From Candidatus Woesearchaeota archaeon (GTDB lineage: Archaea > Nanobdellota > Nanobdellia > Woesearchaeales > UBA10200): a stretch of 11,459 nt of DNA. Shown in pieces: positions 5,099 to 11,318 of the stretch. The stretch lies in assembly GCA_016180275.1 (NCBI GenBank), contig JACPBN010000069.1, positions 1-11,459 on the forward strand. Reading direction: 5' to 3'. The stretch's first letter is position 1, and each line of letters begins with the position of its first letter. Both the position numbers and the translations under genes were made by a program. The notes below the pieces were generated by a model. The model searched no databases. It saw nothing but the letters and a program-made list of their open reading frames with translations, and was not told the DNA's origin.

Positions 5099-7876
5099 AT
5101 GTACATACTTGGCATAAGCTGTTTTTATCATGACAGTTCAGCAGCATTATTGAAAGACGGCACCATAGTCGCAGCAGCTGAAGAAGAGCGTTTTACAAGA
5201 AAGAAGCATGATACATCATTTCCAATAAATGCAGTCAAATATTGTCTTCAAAGCCAAAATATAACAATTAAAGATATCAGCTATATCGGCTTTTATGAAA
5301 AGCCCTTTCTGAAGTTTGAACGTGTATTATCACAGCATATAGAGCTCTTTCCTTATAGCTTTAAGACATTTGTCAGTTCAATGCCATCTTGGATAAATGA
5401 AAAGCTTCGCGTTCCAAAAATAATCAAGAAAAAATTAAGCTATACGGGAGATGTTTTGTTTATTGAGCATCATCTTGCTCATGCAGCAAGTTCATTCCTT
5501 GTAAGCCCGTTCAAAAAAGCAGCTATTTTAACAACAGACGGTGTTGGTGAATGGACAACGACCAGCTATGGCTTGGGAGAGGGCACTGAAATTCATCTTA
5601 TGAAAGAGATAAGGTTTCCAAGCTCACTTGGGTTATTATATTCAACAATAACAGCGTATCTAGGCTTTACTGTGAATAATAGTGAATACAAGGTGATGGG
5701 CCTCAGCCCTTATGGCACAATGGACAGGGAAAAAAACCCATACTATCAGAAATTAACCAAGATTATTGATGTAAAAGATGATGGAAGCTATCGGTTTGAC
5801 ATGGATTATTTCACTTACCATTATGCAGACAGGATGCCTTCTAAAAAATTATGCAGGCTTTTAGATGGTCCTATAAGAAATCCGGAATCTGAGATTACTC
5901 AGCGCCATAAGGATATTGCCGCTGCCTTGCAAATGTTATTAGAAGATACTCTTACAAAAATCCTGAATCATGTTTACGAAGTTACTCGCTGCCCTAATTT
6001 AGTTATTGCAGGAGGAGTTGCCCTAAACTGCGTATACAATGGAAAGATCCTGTCAAAAACAAAGTTCAAAGAGGTCTGGATCCAGCCAAATGCAAGTGAT
6101 GGTGGCACAAGCATCGGAGCAGCATCTTATATCTATCATACAATCTTAGGCAATCCAAGAAATTATCAGCAAAAGACAGCTTATCTCGGTCCTGAATTCA
6201 CAGATGATGAGATAAGTTATTTCCTCAACAAAAACAAAATAAAATACACAGAATTTAGAGATGAAAAAGACTTAATAGCAAAAACTGCTAGGCTTATTTT
6301 TGAGAACAATGTTGTGGGCTGGTTCCAGGGAAGGATGGAATGGGGCCCAAGGGCTCTTGGGGCGCGTAGCATTTTATCAAATCCATGCAATCTTAATATG
6401 CAGGAGATCCTTAATCTAAAGGTAAAGCACAGGGAATGTTATGATGACAAAACACAAATTCTAACAAAAAATGGATGGAAACTATTCAAAGATCTTACTA
6501 AAAATGAAGCGGTAGCAACATTAAACCCAGAAACTAATGAATTGGTATATCAACAAATAGAACAAAAAACAGAGTATAAATATTCAGGAAAAATGGTATA
6601 TTTCAAAAACAAAAGAATAAACTTATTGGTAACTCCGGAGCACAATATTTGGGCTAAAAAAATTACAAACCACTCAGACAGTATTTATAAAAATCAGTTT
6701 GAATTTGAAAAAGCAATAAACCTAGTTAGCCGAGAAAATGTTCAGATAAAAGCTATCAAGAGATGGAAAGGGCAAGAAAAAAAATATTTTCTACTTCCAA
6801 GAATTAATAGGAAGAAATATAGCCATCTATGGCAATTACACAAAATACGTATGGATATATGGTTGGAATTTTTAGGTTATTATATCTCTGAAGGATGTTT
6901 TTGTTATGATAAAGGGCATCACAATATTTACGTTGCACAAAGTTTAAAATCGAAACACTATGAGAAAATAAAAAAGTGCCTGAATAAGATATACCACTGG
7001 GGATATAATTCAGGGAGTTTTAAATTGAGCAACAAGCAGCTTTTTGAATATTTAAAGCAATTCGGCAAAGCCAAAGATAAGTTTATTCCACAAGAACTCT
7101 TAGGAGTATCTGAAAGGCAACTAAAAATTTTGTTTGAAGCACTTATGCGCGGTGACGGAACATATAGATCAAAGCAATACAAATACACTACTGTAAGCAA
7201 AAAACTAGCAGATAATGTCCAGGAACTTGGATTAAAATTAGGGTATAGTGTCACGACGTCAAAAGAAGTATCAAACAATCCAAATCACAATGATGTATAC
7301 TACGTAAGACTGAATAAAGGAAGTAAAACATCTTACATTAGAAAAAATCAAAGCAGTCTGATTTATTATCGTGGCAAAGTGTATTGTGTTACTGTTCCAA
7401 AATATAATTTATTATGTGTAAAAAGAGATGAAAAAATTGTTTTTAGTGGAAATAGTTTTCGGCCATTTGCCCCTGTTGTCTGCGAAGATGATGCTTCAAA
7501 ATATTTTGAATGTGATACCCCTATACCTGAAGCTACAGATTTCATGCTCATGGTCTACCCTGTCAAAGAAAAATGGAGGGCAAAGATACCTGCAGTTACA
7601 CATGTAGACGGTTCAGGAAGGCTGCAGACAGTCAGAAGATTCCAGAATAAGCTCTATCATGATGTTATAAAAGAATTCGGAAAGCTGTCTGGCATTCCTA
7701 TATTAATAAACACTTCTTTTAATATTAGAGGAGAGCCAATCGTATGCACCCCATATGATGCGTATAAATGCATGATGGGAACAGGCATTGATTATCTTGC
7801 TATAGGGAAATTTCTCGTAAAGAGAGAAGACAATCAAAATGATCTATGGGACAGTGAAATTTATGCAAAAGACTAA
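5099..7876 (+). CDS. NodU/TobZ-family O-carbamoyltransferase interrupted by an intein
   Basis: The 925-residue precursor splices to a 586-residue enzyme, the usual family length. The family uses carbamoyl phosphate and ATP to form carbamoyl-adenylate, then transfers the carbamoyl group to a hydroxyl on a sugar or other small molecule; cytoplasmic. The N-terminal Kae1-like (ASKHA) domain spans about 1-350. It shows MYILGISCFYHDSSAAL at the start, AAEEERFTRKKHD (26-38), the metal-binding EHHLAHAAS (123-131), TTDGVGEW (145-152), IAGGVALNC (303-311) and SDGGTSIGAA (333-342). The C-terminal YrdC-like domain has WFQGRMEWGPRALGARSIL (408-426), KHRE/SFRPFAPV (443-446 joined to 786-793) and NTSFNIRGEPIVCTPYDAY (871-889). 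The intein occupies 447-785. Homologues include nodulation NodU, TobZ and saxitoxin SxtI; the acceptor here is unknown. Neighbours are SxtJ-like, DUF5989 and SGNH genes. The downstream SGNH gene starts inside its 3' end. Confidence 0.95.
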   Translation: MYILGISCFYHDSSAALLKDGTIVAAAEEERFTRKKHDTSFPINAVKYCLQSQNITIKDISYIGFYEKPFLKFERVLSQHIELFPYSFKTFVSSMPSWINEKLRVPKIIKKKLSYTGDVLFIEHHLAHAASSFLVSPFKKAAILTTDGVGEWTTTSYGLGEGTEIHLMKEIRFPSSLGLLYSTITAYLGFTVNNSEYKVMGLSPYGTMDREKNPYYQKLTKIIDVKDDGSYRFDMDYFTYHYADRMPSKKLCRLLDGPIRNPESEITQRHKDIAAALQMLLEDTLTKILNHVYEVTRCPNLVIAGGVALNCVYNGKILSKTKFKEVWIQPNASDGGTSIGAASYIYHTILGNPRNYQQKTAYLGPEFTDDEISYFLNKNKIKYTEFRDEKDLIAKTARLIFENNVVGWFQGRMEWGPRALGARSILSNPCNLNMQEILNLKVKHRECYDDKTQILTKNGWKLFKDLTKNEAVATLNPETNELVYQQIEQKTEYKYSGKMVYFKNKRINLLVTPEHNIWAKKITNHSDSIYKNQFEFEKAINLVSRENVQIKAIKRWKGQEKKYFLLPRINRKKYSHLWQLHKIRMDIWLEFLGYYISEGCFCYDKGHHNIYVAQSLKSKHYEKIKKCLNKIYHWGYNSGSFKLSNKQLFEYLKQFGKAKDKFIPQELLGVSERQLKILFEALMRGDGTYRSKQYKYTTVSKKLADNVQELGLKLGYSVTTSKEVSNNPNHNDVYYVRLNKGSKTSYIRKNQSSLIYYRGKVYCVTVPKYNLLCVKRDEKIVFSGNSFRPFAPVVCEDDASKYFECDTPIPEATDFMLMVYPVKEKWRAKIPAVTHVDGSGRLQTVRRFQNKLYHDVIKEFGKLSGIPILINTSFNIRGEPIVCTPYDAYKCMMGTGIDYLAIGKFLVKREDNQNDLWDSEIYAKD
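6437..7453 (+). other. In-frame intein with LAGLIDADG homing endonuclease (339 aa)
   Basis: Precise ends: Cys447 (TGT 6437-6439) and Asn785 (AAT 7451-7453), followed by Ser786 as the +1 extein nucleophile. Splicing block A is CYDDKTQILTKNGWK (447-461). Block B is LLVTPEHNIW (509-518) with the TxxH pair Thr512/His515. Block F is VYCVTVPKYNLLCVKRD (761-777) and block G is IVFSGN-S. The penultimate residue is Gly, not the usual His. The insert holds two LAGLIDADG motifs, FLGYYISEGCF (591-601, acidic Glu598) and LFEALMRGDGTY (679-689 region, acidic Asp686), so the homing endonuclease may be active. Removing it rejoins KHRE to SFRPFAP, a conserved family motif. The DNA appears more A-rich than the flanking exteins, as expected for an acquired element. 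Confidence 0.93.
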
Positions 7877-8999
7877 GATAAAAAATATAATATATGGGAT
7901 GCTTGTCATGTTTATAGCAATCTTGTTTTTTTTGGCTTTAATGGAAGCTGCTGCACGTATTACAGAATTCATAAGGCCAGGCTCTGTGCTTAAGACAACT
8001 CCCCGTATTTATACCTTGTCTAATTCCAACAGGCTTGGTATAGAAGTTATTCCGAATCTTGAATACAATTTTGAAGGTTATCTGATCAAAACAAACAACG
8101 ATGGCTTAAGAGATAAGGAATATCCCCTAAAAAAACCAGAAAACACTTTCAGAATTGTTGAACTTGGCGGTTCTTTTACTTTTGGTATGGGTTCTCCTGT
8201 TGAACGGATATATCCAACTCTGCTTGAAAACAAGCTTAATAATGGATTGTCTCAAAATTATGACGTGATTAATTTAGGCTTATTTGGTATAAATACTATA
8301 GAGGAAATAGAGATGCTAAAATTAAAAGGCCTGAAATATTCTCCTGATCTTGTGATTCTTGATTATAGCTTGGATGACACTCAGTCAGACACAATTAACG
8401 CTGAAAAAGGCATCAGATTTTTTTTGCGCAGAATAAATAACTTTTTTCTCAGGAAGAGCATCTCTTACTCTTATTTTCGCTCAGTTGTAACCAAGCTAAA
8501 GGCCACCTCAAAAAATGACCGTTTTATTGCAAATCTTAATGATGTTAATTTATCAAAAAAGAAATATCTTAATTATCTTGACACTATTTATTCAGATGAT
8601 TACAAAGGTTTCCGTCAGGTGCAGGATTCACTGAAAGAGCTTTATGATCTCTCAGTTAAGCATAATTTCAAAGTTCTTATCGTATTTACACCTGAACTAA
8701 GGCCATTTACAATGACTGAAGAGACATTAGTCTATTTTGAAAAGATCGAGAACCAATCAAAACAGCTTGGCTTTGAGACATTAAGCTTATTCCCTGCACT
8801 TTCACAGTATGATACTGATTCAATTGCAGTGAGCCAGACAGACAGGCATCCTAATAAGATAGGCCATGAACTTATAGCTAGTGCAATATACGAAAAATTA
8901 ATAAACAGCACATTGTTAACTAAGCCTAAAAATAATATTATTAATACAAACAATAAACTGGAAATAGTTGAGGTTGTGCTTCAAAATGAGCAAGAATAA
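7863..8999 (+). CDS. Membrane-anchored SGNH/GDSL-family protein, GGS variant
   Basis: A 378-residue protein from ATG 7863: basic start (MQKTKIKNIIYG), signal anchor at about 9-28, then an external SGNH-like domain. Block I is VELGGSFTFGMGSP (99-112) with Ser104 as nucleophile; the usual GDS Asp is Gly. Block II is NLGLFGINT (137-145). At the block III position the sequence is LDYSLDDTQ (166-174), without a clear oxyanion Asn. Block V is QTDRHPNKIGHELIA (325-339), giving Asp327 and His329. The Ser-Asp-His triad is kept, so activity is plausible, probably deacylation or acyl transfer on the same glycan the carbamoyltransferase modifies. ATG 7839 is a longer in-frame start, but 7863 gives a normal signal anchor and has GTGA just upstream. 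Either start overlaps the carbamoyltransferase 3' end, so the two are coupled. Confidence 0.83.
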   Translation: MQKTKIKNIIYGMLVMFIAILFFLALMEAAARITEFIRPGSVLKTTPRIYTLSNSNRLGIEVIPNLEYNFEGYLIKTNNDGLRDKEYPLKKPENTFRIVELGGSFTFGMGSPVERIYPTLLENKLNNGLSQNYDVINLGLFGINTIEEIEMLKLKGLKYSPDLVILDYSLDDTQSDTINAEKGIRFFLRRINNFFLRKSISYSYFRSVVTKLKATSKNDRFIANLNDVNLSKKKYLNYLDTIYSDDYKGFRQVQDSLKELYDLSVKHNFKVLIVFTPELRPFTMTEETLVYFEKIENQSKQLGFETLSLFPALSQYDTDSIAVSQTDRHPNKIGHELIASAIYEKLINSTLLTKPKNNIINTNNKLEIVEVVLQNEQE

Positions 9000-9147
9000 A
9001 TCTTTATTAGGAGAGCTTTGGGACTTTATGATGATTAGAAAGGCATGGTGGCTGGCTCCCATCATAATCATGCTTGTACTTGTAGGTTTGCTTATAATAT
9101 TCGGGCAGAGCTCTGCATTATCTCCATTTATTTATGCATTATTTTAA
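8986..9147 (+). CDS. DUF5989-type small membrane protein (53 aa)
   Basis: Begins at the ATG inside the last codons of the SGNH gene, overlapping it by 14 bases in another frame, and ends at TAA 9145-9147. It reads MSKNKSLLGELWDFM, then MIRKAWWLAP, then one hydrophobic helix (about 24-39), then FGQSSALSPFIYALF. The pattern of a charged start, a 'KxWWLxPI' entry, one helix and an 'FGxSSALxPFIYxLF' end is the signature I recall for DUF5989. These proteins of about 50 residues accompany SxtJ and NodU-type carbamoyltransferases in bacterial clusters; the saxitoxin SxtK protein is probably of this type. Its function is not established. It is easily missed because of its size and overlap. The strong family match makes it a real gene, translated by coupling to the SGNH gene. 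Confidence 0.88.
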   Translation: MSKNKSLLGELWDFMMIRKAWWLAPIIIMLVLVGLLIIFGQSSALSPFIYALF

Positions 9148-9160
9148 GGACTTTGACATG

Positions 9161-9191
9161 TTGCTTTTTAATTATATTTTATTTTTATATA
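9161..9191 (+). terminator. T-rich archaeal-type terminator
   Basis: A run of T tracts (CTTTTTA, ATTTTATTTTTATA) starts about 14 bases after the DUF5989 stop and has no strong hairpin, as is usual for archaeal intrinsic termination. The end of this stretch also contains TTTATATA (9184-9191), which could instead be an extra promoter for the glycosyltransferase. Confidence 0.4.
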
Positions 9192-9203
9192 ATTTATTCT
9201 ATT

Positions 9204-9323
9204 CTTTTCTCAGCAATCTTTAAAAACCCTCTATTATTCTATTGCTTAAAATGAAAATTGTTCATGTAGCGCCGTTCTTTTACCCAGTTGAAGGAGGCAT
9301 GGAGAGGCATGTGTATTACTTAA
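9204..9323 (+). repeat. Direct repeat, copy 2: promoter plus 5' end of the intact glycosyltransferase
   Basis: Partner of the copy at 3364-3483. The non-coding half (9204-9250) is almost identical between copies, while the coding half has diverged mainly at silent positions. The shared upstream block includes the TATA-like TTTAAAA box and the invariant CTATTATTCTATTGCTTAAA just before ATG. Confidence 0.85.
9219..9226 (+). promoter_or_regulatory. TATA box of the glycosyltransferase
   Basis: TTTAAAAA begins 32 bases before ATG 9251, the leaderless spacing. No Shine-Dalgarno sequence is present. The box is conserved in the remnant copy at 3380-3386. Confidence 0.55.
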
Positions 9324-10510
9324 GCAGAGAGATCCTTAGAAGGCATCCTGAATACAGCATTAGTGTTATTACTTGTGACAGAAAGCATAATGAGGAGATA
9401 ATTTTCCAGAAGCATGAGACTCTGGAAGGCATCGAGATCTACAGGGAAAGGGCATTGCTTCATAAAGGGTTTCTTACTTATTTTCCCAGCTTAAGAAAAA
9501 AACTAGAAGAACTTAATCCAGACATAATCCATGTACATGCATACAGACATCCGCATGTGAAGATTGCATTGAAGTATGCAAAGAAACATGGCAAGAAAAT
9601 AATATTTACTCCGTTTGCAATATTTACTAATTCAGCTGAGCTTCCGTTCAAGAATAAATTGTATTATACCTTTTATGACAGATTCTTTTCTGGCAGAAAG
9701 TTCTTTAATAAATTCGATGCTATAATTGCACTGACACATTTCGAGAAGGATGCATTGGTAAAGTTAGGCGCAGATGCAGCAAAGGTTTCTGTCATACCAT
9801 GCGGAGGATGCTCATTTACGCCTATTAAAGCAGATTTGTGCGGAGCTGATAATAATAGTGATGAAGACAGCCCTAAAAATAATTGCAATAAAGAGCCGGA
9901 TTTAGATAAGCTGTTCAGAGGATTGAAAGGAAATAAAGCGCAAAAAAAATTTATAATCGGAAGCTTGTCTCGTATACATCCTTCTAAGGGATTGGATACA
10001 TTAATCAGGGCATTAGCAGAGCCTGAGCTAAAAGAATTGGATTGGGTTTACCTCATTGTAGGGCCTGACAGCAATAATTATCTTAATACACTTCTTACGC
10101 TTGCAAATTCTCTTGGGATATTGGATAAGTTAGTTTATTTAGGGCCAATCAATTACAAGAAAAAAGAGTTTTTTGAGAACCTGGATCTGTTTGTAAGCCC
10201 TAGTAAGGCAGAAGCACTTGGAATGACTTTGGTAGAAGCGCAGAGTTTAGGTGTTGTTAGTATCGGCAGCGATTTTCCACCAGTGAGAGAGGTTGTACTG
10301 GATGGCAAAACTGGGTTCTTGGTGAAGTTTGGAGACAGCAAGGCACTTGCTGAAAAAATTAAGCTGCTGATTGATAATAAAAAAATCAAGAATGAATTAT
10401 CCAAGAACGCAAAGCACTATTCAAGCCAATGGAGCTGGAAGAATCTCACAGACTGCGTTGAAAGAGTTTATGACGGAGAGAATGTGGATTTTTACTCTTT
10501 GCTGCGATAA
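9251..10510 (+). CDS. GT4-family glycosyltransferase (GT-B fold)
   Basis: A 419-residue retaining glycosyltransferase that would move a sugar from a nucleotide-sugar to a growing glycan or lipid-linked acceptor at the cytoplasmic membrane face. The N-terminal acceptor domain starts KIVHVAPFFYPVEGGMERH, with the glycine-rich GGMERH loop at 15-20. It includes the PDIIHVHAYRHPH strand (about 90-102). The donor domain begins near 230 and holds GSLSRIHPSKG (237-247), whose Arg/Lys bind the sugar-nucleotide phosphates, GPDSNN (271-276), and the EX7E motif with Glu321 and Glu329 in SKAEALGMTLVEA. A polar Asp/Asn/Cys-rich insert lies between the domains at about 197-220. The ATG at 9251 is chosen over the TTG three codons earlier, because the TATA spacing and the homologous remnant both start there. 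Sugar specificity cannot be read from the sequence. It is probably its own transcription unit. Confidence 0.93.
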   Translation: MKIVHVAPFFYPVEGGMERHVYYLSREILRRHPEYSISVITCDRKHNEEIIFQKHETLEGIEIYRERALLHKGFLTYFPSLRKKLEELNPDIIHVHAYRHPHVKIALKYAKKHGKKIIFTPFAIFTNSAELPFKNKLYYTFYDRFFSGRKFFNKFDAIIALTHFEKDALVKLGADAAKVSVIPCGGCSFTPIKADLCGADNNSDEDSPKNNCNKEPDLDKLFRGLKGNKAQKKFIIGSLSRIHPSKGLDTLIRALAEPELKELDWVYLIVGPDSNNYLNTLLTLANSLGILDKLVYLGPINYKKKEFFENLDLFVSPSKAEALGMTLVEAQSLGVVSIGSDFPPVREVVLDGKTGFLVKFGDSKALAEKIKLLIDNKKIKNELSKNAKHYSSQWSWKNLTDCVERVYDGENVDFYSLLR

Positions 10511-10516
10511 TTGTTT

Positions 10517-10550
10517 ACAGTATGGCACTGTCAAAAAAGTGAGTGGTTTT
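10517..10550 (+). terminator. Weak hairpin and T tract after the glycosyltransferase
   Basis: A 5-bp hairpin (ACAGT 10517-10521, ACTGT 10527-10531, 5-base loop) is followed 14 bases later by a TTTTT run near 10546-10550. This is weak, but it lies directly after the stop codon. Nothing else is seen between it and the promoter at 10610. Confidence 0.25.
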
Positions 10551-10609
10551 TGAATATATTTACAAATAGCTCCAAATTTCGTTTAACTATTGGTAAGTCA
10601 TTCTAAATC

Positions 10610-10617
10610 TTTATATA
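10610..10617 (+). promoter_or_regulatory. TATA box for the secreted-protein genes
   Basis: TTTATATA is the strongest TATA match in this spacer. Transcription would begin near 10637-10642 and leave a leader of about 112-117 bases before ATG 10754. The leader includes a seven-G run (10653-10659) and two tiny reading frames: MSLSGG from ATG 10642 and an eight-codon frame from ATG 10665. Confidence 0.5.
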
Positions 10618-10753
10618 ACTCAAAACATTTGTTCTCTAAATATGTCATTATCGGGGGGGTAGTTATGGTCAACTGCCTAGATTTTAATTAAGCGATTGCC
10701 TTGCATAAATTAGTGACTATTAATAATCTTAAATATTAAGGGGGTTGGTATCA

Positions 10754-11050
10754 ATGAACAAAAAACTTATTCTAGCTATATTATCTGTTGTTCTGCTTTT
10801 AATTGGAATAGTATATGCTGTCAACACGTCTTTATCCGTTCAGAAGAAAGAGCAGTGTGTAAATAAAGTTGTTACTTACTCTGAACAAGAGCCTGTTTAT
10901 TCTCTGGTTACAAAACAGCGGCCAGCTTATATTACACAAGAAGTATATATTGAGGAGAATAATACCTATGCAAATGTAACAGTTCAGCAAGGCACAGAAG
11001 AGTATCAGGAGAATGTCCAGACAGGCTGGGCTAAAAAACATTGCACTTGA
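10754..11050 (+). CDS. Signal-anchored protein, unknown function; N-terminal part of a probably frameshifted gene
   Basis: A 98-residue reading frame: basic start MNKKL, hydrophobic segment about 5-22 ending IVYAVNT, then a polar extracellular region rich in Gln, Glu, Val and Tyr (YSEQEPVYS, YITQEVYIEENN). Cysteines are at 35 and 97. No family is recognised. The ATG at 10754 follows a G-rich stretch (GGGGG 10740-10744). The frame ends right after an A6 run at 11033-11038. The next frame, which lacks its own signal peptide, starts inside it. Removing one A would fuse the two into a single exported protein of roughly 187 residues. The separate stop at 11048-11050 is therefore suspect. The reading frame is likely real; its end point is doubtful. 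Confidence 0.65.
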   Translation: MNKKLILAILSVVLLLIGIVYAVNTSLSVQKKEQCVNKVVTYSEQEPVYSLVTKQRPAYITQEVYIEENNTYANVTVQQGTEEYQENVQTGWAKKHCT

Positions 11051-11318
11051 TTACATCGGCAATAAATTTGAATGCAGGCAAGCAGGAGATTCTATCATCT
11101 GCGATTCAAAGCTTGATGGTAATGGAGATGGCATATGCCAGTCAGGAGAATCATGTTATTTAGTTGAGAAAGAAAATGATTGCATTAAGGTAACAGAAGC
11201 AAATAGCTTATCTGGTTTTGAGCTTGAGACCAAGACAGTAAACGGAGTCTGCTTTAAGGTGCAGCGCGATAAGAGCTTCAAAAAGAAATGGGAGCTTGTA
11301 AAGGAGGCTGCACAATGA
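11013..11318 (+). CDS. Cysteine-rich exported domain with EF-hand-like loop; likely C-terminal part of the preceding gene
   Basis: A 101-residue frame, but its ATG at 11013 lies within the preceding gene and no signal peptide follows, which is odd for so Cys-rich a protein. Cysteines are at 21, 30, 42, 48, 57 and 80. Residues 35-46 read DGNGDGICQSGE, matching the 12-residue EF-hand calcium loop (Asp1, Asn3, Asp5, Gly6, Glu12). The variant with an embedded Cys is common in archaeal surface proteins. Homology to the upstream part most likely continues from about codon 8 (KNIALDYIGNKFEC) after a one-base frame correction in the A6 run. The stop TGA overlaps the next start (ATGA). Calcium-stabilised cell-surface function is an inference. 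Confidence 0.6.
   Translation: MSRQAGLKNIALDYIGNKFECRQAGDSIICDSKLDGNGDGICQSGESCYLVEKENDCIKVTEANSLSGFELETKTVNGVCFKVQRDKSFKKKWELVKEAAQ
11301..11307 (+). promoter_or_regulatory. Shine-Dalgarno site of the last gene
   Basis: AAGGAGG, seven bases before ATG 11315, is the strongest ribosome-binding site in the window. It shows that internal operon genes of this organism do use Shine-Dalgarno initiation. Confidence 0.7.

Noticed and set aside
6958..7278. Minus-strand 106-codon frame within the intein
   Set aside because: It is opposite the LAGLIDADG region, which is strongly patterned on the plus strand.
9045..9254. 69-codon plus-strand frame spanning the DUF5989 gene and the spacer
   Set aside because: It is an alternative frame of DUF5989 followed by T-rich non-coding DNA; the DUF5989 frame has a clear family pattern.
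10371..10553. 60-codon plus-strand frame at the end of the glycosyltransferase
   Set aside because: An out-of-frame reading of the glycosyltransferase C terminus running into the spacer, with no recognisable sequence.
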